A stretch of 19,456 bases of DNA from Thermoplasmata archaeon (GTDB taxonomy: Archaea > Thermoplasmatota > E2 > DHVEG-1), in assembly GCA_030606465.1 (NCBI GenBank), contig JAUWGL010000001.1, positions 1 through 19,456 on the forward strand, given 5' to 3'. A model generated the notes under the pieces. It was not told the origin of the DNA and did not search any database. It was given only the letters and a program-made list of their open reading frames with translations. Shown piece after piece: positions 13,372 through 19,456 of this stretch. The position numbers and the translations under genes are program-made. The first letter of the stretch is position 1. Every line of letters begins with the position of its first letter.

Positions 13372-16221
13372 ATGACATCAGTTTTTACAAGTTTAAATCC
13401 AAAAATACAGAAACTATTAGACTTAAAAAATATTGAAAAACCTACTGAACCTCAAACTTTAGCCTTTCCACAGGTAATAAAAGGTGAGAACGTTCTTTTA
13501 ATAGCTCCAACAGGTTTGGGTAAAACAGAAGCTGCTCTTTTACCAATATTTCATAATTTTTTAAAAACAAAAGAATTAGCTACTGAACAAGATAAAAAAG
13601 ATGACGGGATATCAATTCTTTATATTACTCCCCTTCGAGCATTGAATAGAGATATGCTTCGGAGAACTTTTGAATGGGGTAGACAACTAGGAATTGAGAT
13701 TGCTGTTAGACATGGTGACACTTCACAGAGTGAGAGAGCTCGCCAATCAAAAGATCCTCCAGATATGCTTATTACAACACCTGAAACATTTCAAATACTT
13801 TTTATAGGTAAAAGACTAAGAGAACATTTACGTGACGTAAAATGGGTTATAGTTGATGAAATACATGAGTTAGCTGGGGCTGAAAGAGGCGCGCAACTTG
13901 CTGTTGCCTTAGAAAGACTTTATGAATTAACATCTGAATCCGGTCATAGTTTTCAAAGGATAGGTTTGTCTGCTACTGTTGGTTCACCAAGTGAAGTGGC
14001 ATGTTTTCTTGGTGGTTTTAAAAATAATAGTTTTCGTGATGTAGCTATCCTTGAGGTTGATGTAACTAAACATATTGATCTAAGAGTGGAGTTTCCCTCG
14101 GTTAAAAAAAAGGATTATGCTGATGCAAATCGTCTTTCGATTGAACCAGTATCTTTTGCGTCACTTAGAAAATGTAAAGAATTTATTAATAATCATGTTT
14201 CAACTCTTCTTTTTATTAACACTCGAGATGGAGCTGAAATTTTAGCATCTCGTTTTAATCAATTAGAAGATGATATACGTATTGGTGTTCATCATGGTTC
14301 CCTTGCAAAAAATGCTCGTATAGAATCTGAGGATGATTTCAAAAATGGGAGACTTAGATCATTAATTTGCACATCATCCCTTGAGCTAGGGATAGATGTT
14401 GGAAACACTGATTTTGTAATACAATATAATTCTCCAAGGGAGGTAAAAAGGATTTTACAGAGAGTTGGAAGATCTGGACATAGTATCGGAAAGACTTCAA
14501 AAGGAATAATACTGACTGCAACACCGGAGGACCTTGCAGAAAGCCTTGTCATAGCTCGGAGAGCTTTAAAAGGCGAAATTGAATCTTTGAAAGTAAGGCA
14601 AAACCCTCTCTCTGTTCTTACTAATCAGATTATCTCCATTGCCTTAGAATATGGAAAAATAAAAAAGGAAAAAATGTACAATATAATCAAAAGATCTTAT
14701 CCGTTTTATAATTTACAAAAAGATGTTTTCACTCTTGTTCTAAATCAACTACAGCGCCAACGTAGCATCTGGATGGAAAACAACGAGTTTATTATTAAAC
14801 GAAGAAATTCAAGGCATTATTTCCTTGATAATATCTCAATGATTCCTGATGAAAAAACATACATGGCTGTGGATATAAGCTCCAGGAAAAAAATAGGTAA
14901 ACTTGACGAAAGCTTTGTGCTGAATTATGGTTTTGAGGGATCCAGGTTTATACTCAGGGGGAAACCATGGACTATTATAAAAAAAGAAGATGATGAAATA
15001 CTTGTATCTCAGTCAAAAGAAATAGGCAATGTTCCATCGTGGACCGGGGAAGATATACCTGTACCTTTTGAAGTAGCCATGGAAGTAGGAAGACTAAGAA
15101 AGCTTGCTGCGGGAAAATCCGAAATCAATAATTATCCATGTGATAAAGAAACATTTGAAAAATTTCAACAACAGATTGATAACCAAAAAAAACAGGGGTT
15201 TATAGTACCGGATGACAAAACTATTACAATTGATGTAGAAGATAAGAACCTGGTGATAAATGCTTGTTTCGGAACGAAGGTAAATGAAACACTGGGGCGA
15301 TTAATATCTGCAATCCTTGCACAATATATTGGAGAGAGCATAGGGATTAACAGTGACGCTTATAGGATTAACCTTGAACTGCCTGGATGTATTCCTGCTG
15401 ATAGGGTCAAAGATATCCTTTTAAAAACCAAACCTGAAACCTTAGAATATTTGTTGAACACTATTTTAAAGAATTCAACATATATAAGATGGCAACTTGT
15501 TCATGTGGCAAGGAAATTTGGTGCTATTAGAAAAGAATTTGATTATAAAAACATAGGATCAAAAAAACTGTTCACACTTTTTGAAAACAGTCTAATATTT
15601 GACGAGGCGATTGACAAGATAATCTGGGAGCGAATGGACATCGAGAATACTCAAAAAATTTTTAGTGAAATTCAATCCGGTAAAATAGAGATTCATATTC
15701 AAAGGCTTTCACCTATTTCTCTTGCAGGACTTGAAACCATTAGAGGGCTGATGGTTCCAAAACGGGCGGATAGATCAATTCTTTTGGCTTTGAAAAAGCG
15801 TTTAGAAGGCGTAGATATATCATTTGTTTGCATTAATTGTAATCATAAATGGAGTACAACTGTTGGACGATCAGATTCTCATCCTAAATGTCCAAGATGT
15901 GATGCTATAAAAATCGTGGTTTTACGCAGGTACAATAGAGATTTAGCAGGTCTTCTTACAAAAAAACAAAGAACAAAAGAGGAAAATAAAGAGGTAAAAA
16001 GATTATATAAAAATGGTAGCTTGGTTCTAACATATGGAAAACATGCAGTTATGGCGTTAATGGGTAGAGGAATCGGACCAGATACTGCTGCAAGAATTTT
16101 AAGAAGATACAATGCGCAGATGTTGGAAAAATCAGATGAACTGCAAATGAAGTTTTTAAAGGATATTCTTAAAGCAGAGTTAAACTATGCAAGAACACGA
16201 GGTTTTTGGGACAACACATAA
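13372..16221 (+). CDS. lhr: Lhr-type superfamily 2 helicase with C-terminal zinc domain
   Basis: The 949-aa ATP-dependent helicase is related to bacterial Lhr and acts on DNA or RNA-DNA hybrids in repair or RNA metabolism. RecA-like domain 1 has the Walker A APTGLGKTEAA (45-55), DEIH (162-165) and SATVG (200-204). Domain 2 ends with QRVGRSGH (363-370). Winged-helix and beta-barrel domains typical of the Lhr core follow (GSRFILRGKPWTII and later). The C-terminal part carries a Cys4 cluster (C820, C823, C840, C843) and then a helical LTYGKHAVMALMGRGIGPDT segment with helix-hairpin-helix character. I chose the ATG at 13372; a TTG at 13357 is in frame but lies nearly at the predicted transcript start. 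It is probably monocistronic. Confidence 0.93.
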   Translation: MTSVFTSLNPKIQKLLDLKNIEKPTEPQTLAFPQVIKGENVLLIAPTGLGKTEAALLPIFHNFLKTKELATEQDKKDDGISILYITPLRALNRDMLRRTFEWGRQLGIEIAVRHGDTSQSERARQSKDPPDMLITTPETFQILFIGKRLREHLRDVKWVIVDEIHELAGAERGAQLAVALERLYELTSESGHSFQRIGLSATVGSPSEVACFLGGFKNNSFRDVAILEVDVTKHIDLRVEFPSVKKKDYADANRLSIEPVSFASLRKCKEFINNHVSTLLFINTRDGAEILASRFNQLEDDIRIGVHHGSLAKNARIESEDDFKNGRLRSLICTSSLELGIDVGNTDFVIQYNSPREVKRILQRVGRSGHSIGKTSKGIILTATPEDLAESLVIARRALKGEIESLKVRQNPLSVLTNQIISIALEYGKIKKEKMYNIIKRSYPFYNLQKDVFTLVLNQLQRQRSIWMENNEFIIKRRNSRHYFLDNISMIPDEKTYMAVDISSRKKIGKLDESFVLNYGFEGSRFILRGKPWTIIKKEDDEILVSQSKEIGNVPSWTGEDIPVPFEVAMEVGRLRKLAAGKSEINNYPCDKETFEKFQQQIDNQKKQGFIVPDDKTITIDVEDKNLVINACFGTKVNETLGRLISAILAQYIGESIGINSDAYRINLELPGCIPADRVKDILLKTKPETLEYLLNTILKNSTYIRWQLVHVARKFGAIRKEFDYKNIGSKKLFTLFENSLIFDEAIDKIIWERMDIENTQKIFSEIQSGKIEIHIQRLSPISLAGLETIRGLMVPKRADRSILLALKKRLEGVDISFVCINCNHKWSTTVGRSDSHPKCPRCDAIKIVVLRRYNRDLAGLLTKKQRTKEENKEVKRLYKNGSLVLTYGKHAVMALMGRGIGPDTAARILRRYNAQMLEKSDELQMKFLKDILKAELNYARTRGFWDNT

Positions 16222-16248
16222 AAATATAATAGTATATTCCTAAATTGG

Positions 16249-16617
16249 ATGGATATTGAGGATTTACTTGACAGGATACTCCCTATTGAGAAAATATTAG
16301 GATTAATTTGGATAATAAGCTGGGTTTGCGCTATCTGGGTATATCATATTCAATTCTTTTTAACAGGTCTTTTCTGTCTTTTCCTTGTTGTTTTAATCCT
16401 TGGTTTTTTTGATAAAAAAGAAGAAGAAATGCTGAAACTTCCGATTGTTTTCTCAATGGATGAAAACACCCGGACGTTAACTGTTCAAAAAATTTATGAT
16501 AAATATACTTCTTTAAAGTATCTCAGTATAGATAGCTCAAGGTATTCTGATGGTATAGATGCAGTTAGTGTTTCATCAGATATTGATACTGCTAGTCCTG
16601 CTGAGGTTGGTAAATGA
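16249..16617 (+). CDS. Small two-TM membrane protein, frame ends at a possibly aberrant TGA
   Basis: The gene encodes 122 residues. Two hydrophobic helices (about 16-34 and 37-54) follow a short N-terminal amphipathic stretch. Then comes a cytosolic region of about 68 residues: DKKEEEMLKLPIVFSMDENT, a strand-rich part, and a Ser/Asp-rich linker (SVSSDIDTASPAEVGK). The frame stops at TGA 16615-16617 but continues in the same frame for 54 further codons to a TAA at 16780-16782, reading IQKLIENMVFSLGENAGRNF and beyond. Together this would make a protein of about 177 residues. The gene lies 27 bp after lhr. Function unknown. Confidence 0.7.
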   Translation: MDIEDLLDRILPIEKILGLIWIISWVCAIWVYHIQFFLTGLFCLFLVVLILGFFDKKEEEMLKLPIVFSMDENTRTLTVQKIYDKYTSLKYLSIDSSRYSDGIDAVSVSSDIDTASPAEVGK

Positions 16618-16782
16618 ATTCAAAAACTTATTGAGAATATGGTTTTTTCTCTTGGTGAAAATGCTGGTAGGAATTTTATTAACAGGTTAAAAAAACGTCT
16701 TGGTAAAGCTTATCTTCTTAGAATTGAGGAGATGGGTATTAATCTTTACATGATAGAGTTAAGACATAATTTGATGTGGTAA
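16618..16782 (+). pseudogene. In-frame continuation beyond TGA (C-terminal part of the previous gene, or a separate 47-aa ORF)
   Basis: Directly after the TGA the same frame encodes IQKLIENMVFSLGENAGRNF, then INRLKKRLGKAYLLRIEEMG and a tail ending HNLMW before TAA. It is Lys/Arg/Leu-rich, helix-prone and stop-free. A separate start at ATG 16639 would give 47 aa, but without a ribosome site. A single G-to-A change (TGG to TGA, Trp) would create the interruption, so a broken gene, a readthrough event or an assembly error are the main options. Confidence 0.45.
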
Positions 16783-16819
16783 ATTCTTTTGTGATTTTTT
16801 TTCATGCCCGAGTTCAATC

Positions 16820-16844
16820 GTCGATAAACGATGGATAAATCGAC
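16820..16844. promoter_or_regulatory. Operator-like dyad upstream of the mevalonate promoter
   Basis: GTCGAT (16820-16825) and ATCGAC (16839-16844) form a perfect 6-bp inverted repeat with 13 bases between, two bases upstream of the TATA box. An overlapping ATCGT/ACGAT pair (16817-16821 and 16828-16832) lies in the same place. A dimeric regulator bound here would cover the BRE. This is inference from position and symmetry. Confidence 0.35.
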
Positions 16845-16846
16845 AA

Positions 16847-16855
16847 TTTTAAATA
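16847..16855 (+). promoter_or_regulatory. TATA box of the HMG-CoA synthase operon
   Basis: TTTTAAATA is centred 40 bp before the ATG at 16891, giving a predicted leader of about 13-15 nt. GGGGA at 16879-16883 serves as a weak ribosome site. Confidence 0.5.
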
Positions 16856-16890
16856 CACATTTCTATTATTAGAATTATGGGGATTTAAAA

Positions 16891-17940
16891 ATGAAAGACA
16901 TAGGAATTGTAAGTTATGGAGCAAACATACCCCGCATGAGGATAAAAATAGAAGATATTGCATCTGTATGGGGTAAAAACGGTAAAACAATAAGCAAAGG
17001 ACTAGGAATAAACGAAAAATCAGTTCCCTCAGTAGATCAAGATACAGCAACAATAAGCGTGGAAGCGGCACGTGCAGCACTACAAAGATGTAAGATTAAT
17101 CCAAAAGATATCGGAGCTATTTATATTGGGAGTGAATCTCATCCATATGCAGTTAAACCTACTGGTACAATCGTTGGCGAGGCAATTGGTGCAACACCTG
17201 ATCTTATGGTTGCTGACTATGAATTTGCCTGTAAAGCAGGAACAGCGGGCATACAAACTTGTACAGCACTAGTCAAAGGAGATTTTATAAAATATGGATT
17301 AGCAATTGGTGCTGATACTGCACAAGCAGCACCAGGCGATGCATTAGAGTTTTCTGCATCTGCCGGTGGAGCAGCATATATTATCGGCAAAGAAGATGTT
17401 ATTGCAACAATTAATCATACATATTCGTTTACGACAGATACACCTGATTTCTGGAGAAGAGCTGAAAGAAAATACCCATCTCATGGTGGCAGATTTACCG
17501 GTGCACCGGCATATTTCAAACATGTCACAAGCTGTGCAAAAAACCTCATGGAGATAGTAGGTACAAAACCTGAGGATTATAATTACGCAATTTTCCATCA
17601 ACCAAATGGTAAATTTCCTATAAAAGCCGCGAAACTACTTGGTTTTACTATGGATCAAATAAAACAGGGATTGGTCGTCCCATTTATTGGTAACACCTAT
17701 TCAGGTGCTTCTTTAGTAGGGCTTGCCTCAGTTTTAGATGTTGCTAAACCTGGAGATAAAGTATTTCTTACCAGCTATGGATCTGGAGCGGGTAGTGATG
17801 GCTTTGACATAACAGTAACAGGTAAAATAAAGGATTTAGCTCGTGAAAAAGCTCCAACAATTGCACAAATGATAGAAAATAAGGAATATATTGATTATGG
17901 CAAGTATGCGAAGATTACTGATCTTTTATTTTGGGAGTGA
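16891..17940 (+). CDS. Hydroxymethylglutaryl-CoA synthase (archaeal type)
   Basis: The enzyme condenses acetoacetyl-CoA with acetyl-CoA to HMG-CoA, the second step of the mevalonate route to archaeal isoprenoid lipids. The protein is 349 aa, of the short archaeal type. It starts [19 protein letters not shown]. The catalytic triad is visible as E82 (in [14 protein letters not shown]), the nucleophile C114 (in [10 protein letters not shown]) and H236 (in FHQPNGKFP). The [17 protein letters not shown] segment near the end is also conserved. It heads the cluster with the thiolase 6 nt downstream and the DUF35 gene after it. In archaea these three proteins form one complex that channels acetoacetyl-CoA. 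An inverted repeat next to the promoter may regulate it. Confidence 0.96.
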   Translation: MKDIGIVSYGANIPRMRIKIEDIASVWGKNGKTISKGLGINEKSVPSVDQDTATISVEAARAALQRCKINPKDIGAIYIGSESHPYAVKPTGTIVGEAIGATPDLMVADYEFACKAGTAGIQTCTALVKGDFIKYGLAIGADTAQAAPGDALEFSASAGGAAYIIGKEDVIATINHTYSFTTDTPDFWRRAERKYPSHGGRFTGAPAYFKHVTSCAKNLMEIVGTKPEDYNYAIFHQPNGKFPIKAAKLLGFTMDQIKQGLVVPFIGNTYSGASLVGLASVLDVAKPGDKVFLTSYGSGAGSDGFDITVTGKIKDLAREKAPTIAQMIENKEYIDYGKYAKITDLLFWE

Positions 17941-17946
17941 TAAAAA

Positions 17947-19113
17947 ATGAGAGATGTAGCCATTATTGGAGTAGGACTTACAAAATTTGGTGAGCTTTGG
18001 GATAAATCATTTCGTCAGCTGATTGCTGAAGCTGGGTCAAAAGCTATTCTTGATTCAGGTATAGGAGGAAAAGAAATAGATGCAATGTACATTGGTTCTA
18101 TGAGTTCAGGTCGTTTTATAGGACAGGAACATGTTGGGGCTTTAGTGGCAGATGCATCTGGTTTTTCACATCGTCATATACCTGCTACTCGTGTTGAAGG
18201 AGCTTGTGCTTCAGGTGGTCTTGCTGTTAGAGAGGGTTTTTTGTCTATCGCATCTGGTATGAATGACATCGTGGTTGTTGGTGGTATAGAGAAAATGAAT
18301 GATGTAGCTGGTGCTACGGCTACTGAAACTCTTATCATGGCTGCTGATCAGGAATGGGAGGCATTTTTTGGTGTGACATTCCCTGGTTTGTATGCTATGA
18401 TTGCTATGAAACATATGCGTGATTATGGGACAACAAAGGAGCAACTTGCTCAGGTTGCTGTGAAAAACCATGCAAATGGTGCATTAAATCCATATGCTCA
18501 ATACCAACGGGAAATCACATTGGAGCAAGCTATAAATGCAGCACCTGTTGCTTATCCGTTAGGTCTTCTTGATTGTTCTCCTGTTACTGATGGTGCAGCA
18601 TCAATTGTGCTTTGTGCTGCTGATAAGGCTAAAAAGTATACTGACAAACCGGTTAAAATCCTTGGATCTGGGCAGGCTTCCGATACTCTTGCATTACATG
18701 CTAGGAGAGATATTTGTACATTGGATTCTACTGTTTATGCTGCAAAGATGGCTTATAAACAGGCAAATATGACACCCAAAGATGTTGATCTAGCAGAGGT
18801 ACATGACTGTTTTACTATCGCAGAAATATGTGCTATTGAGGATCTTGGTTTTGTGAAAAAAGGGGAAGGTGGCGGTGCTATTGAAAAAAAGATCACCACT
18901 TTGGATGGGTCATTACCAGTTAACACTAGTGGTGGTTTAAAATCAAAAGGACATCCTGTTGGGGCAACAGGTGTTGCTCAGATGGTAGAAATAACTCAGC
19001 AGTTGCGTGGTGAAGCAGGAAAAAGACAGGTTAAAAACGCAAACATTGGACTTGCTCATAATGTTGGTGGTTCTGGTGCAACCTGTGTTATTCATATTTT
19101 GGAGGCGGTCTAA
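17947..19113 (+). CDS. Acetyl-CoA C-acetyltransferase (thiolase, archaeal SCP2-like)
   Basis: It forms acetoacetyl-CoA from two acetyl-CoA, the first step of the mevalonate pathway. The protein is 388 aa, starting [20 protein letters not shown]. The nucleophilic Cys is C87 in VEGACASGG. The C-terminal half has HDCFTIAE, the GHPVGATG loop and [13 protein letters not shown], all typical of archaeal thiolases partnered with HMG-CoA synthase. The ATG lies 6 nt after the upstream gene, with GGGAGTGAT (17931-17939) as ribosome site. It is followed by the DUF35 gene 1 nt after its TAA, so all three are one operon. Confidence 0.96.
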   Translation: MRDVAIIGVGLTKFGELWDKSFRQLIAEAGSKAILDSGIGGKEIDAMYIGSMSSGRFIGQEHVGALVADASGFSHRHIPATRVEGACASGGLAVREGFLSIASGMNDIVVVGGIEKMNDVAGATATETLIMAADQEWEAFFGVTFPGLYAMIAMKHMRDYGTTKEQLAQVAVKNHANGALNPYAQYQREITLEQAINAAPVAYPLGLLDCSPVTDGAASIVLCAADKAKKYTDKPVKILGSGQASDTLALHARRDICTLDSTVYAAKMAYKQANMTPKDVDLAEVHDCFTIAEICAIEDLGFVKKGEGGGAIEKKITTLDGSLPVNTSGGLKSKGHPVGATGVAQMVEITQQLRGEAGKRQVKNANIGLAHNVGGSGATCVIHILEAV

Positions 19114-19114
19114 A

Positions 19115-19456
19115 ATGAAATCAAATGTGGCACGTTTTTGGAGGGAGATACCGCAGAGATATAATCTTATGGGGAATAAATGCGGATCTTGTGAACGAGT
19201 GTTTTTTCCACCTCGTGAAGCATGTCCATATTGTCGGAGAAAAAGTATGGGGAAAATGAAGGATTTTAAACTTGGTGGAAAAGGTGAGATTGTTACTTTT
19301 TCTATTATTCATGTTGGACCTGAGGATTTTGAAAAACAGGTTCCTTATCCTATTGCTATTGTTAAGTTGGATGAGGGTCCACAGTTGACAGCTCAGATTG
19401 TGGATTGTGATATTAAGGATGTTAAAATTGGTATGCGGGTGGAATCCACGTTTCGT
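19115..19456 (+). CDS. DUF35 Zn-ribbon/OB-fold protein (partial, runs off right edge)
   Basis: The frame is open for 114 codons to the window end. It begins MKSNVARFWREIPQRYNLMG, then a zinc ribbon with C23-x2-C26 and C37-x2-C40 (CGSCERVFFPPREACPYC). The OB-fold part follows (KGEIVTFSIIHVGPEDFEKQ). This combination is the DUF35 family, whose archaeal members bridge the thiolase and HMG-CoA synthase in a channelling complex by binding CoA. GGAGG at 19101-19105, inside the end of the thiolase gene, serves as ribosome site. Typical members are about 130-140 aa, so only the last 20-30 residues are missing. Confidence 0.93.
   Translation, partial: MKSNVARFWREIPQRYNLMGNKCGSCERVFFPPREACPYCRRKSMGKMKDFKLGGKGEIVTFSIIHVGPEDFEKQVPYPIAIVKLDEGPQLTAQIVDCDIKDVKIGMRVESTFR

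Noticed and set aside
1..19456. CRISPR array, defence island, toxin-antitoxin or prophage module
   Set aside because: No regularly spaced repeats and no cas, restriction, toxin or phage-like genes are visible; the gene content is mostly housekeeping.

Overview
The window is a compact, AT-rich archaeal chromosome segment of euryarchaeal type. The evidence is a set of archaeal signature genes: eL40 and eL43 ribosomal proteins, RpoP, the exosome Rrp4/Rrp41/Rrp42, SBDS, a 20S proteasome alpha subunit, a KEOPS Pcc1 subunit, an archaeal/eukaryotic-type ProRS, Lhr helicase, and the archaeal HMG-CoA synthase/thiolase/DUF35 cluster. Promoters look archaeal, with TATA boxes 25-45 bp before starts, and there are U-run terminators. 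The overall character suggests an uncultured Thermoplasmata-like euryarchaeon. That placement is an inference and is not proven by any single gene.

Layout. Positions 1-140 hold the 3' end of an IS481/IS3-like transposase and probably its right terminal repeat. A plus-strand block follows at 278-3110: ribosomal protein eL40 (49 aa), ProRS, a two-TM membrane protein and a TrmJ-like SPOUT RNA methyltransferase whose start codon appears to be AUA. At 3129-4575 on the minus strand are a 74-aa unknown protein and an M50 site-2-protease-like membrane metalloprotease. purA (4688-5953, plus) ends convergently on the next block, with overlapping stop codons.

The core is a minus-strand superoperon at 10400-5950, read psmA, SBDS, rrp4, rrp41, rrp42, rpl37ae, rpoP, pcc1. 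This is the known archaeal exosome-proteasome gene string, which links RNA decay, ribosome maturation, transcription and tRNA modification. queE (archaeosine pathway) lies just upstream on the same strand with its own promoter.

Positions 11168-12904 are accessory. A roughly 360-bp non-genic stretch holds inverted repeats and a short transposase-like remnant. It is followed by a secreted or membrane-anchored TraB/TIKI-family protein with a cysteine-rich tail and by a small membrane protein. A 58-aa membrane protein (13129-13305) then precedes the large Lhr helicase (13372-16221). Next comes a small membrane protein whose reading frame is split by an in-frame TGA.

The window ends with the mevalonate-pathway cluster HMG-CoA synthase, thiolase and DUF35 Zn-ribbon/OB protein (16891 to beyond the end). 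These three are known to form a channelling complex in archaea. An operator-like inverted repeat abuts their promoter.

I did not find a clearly new multi-gene system. The most unusual points are the AUA-start methyltransferase, the TGA-split membrane protein, the roughly 35-aa insertion in Rrp42 and the dyad at the mevalonate promoter.
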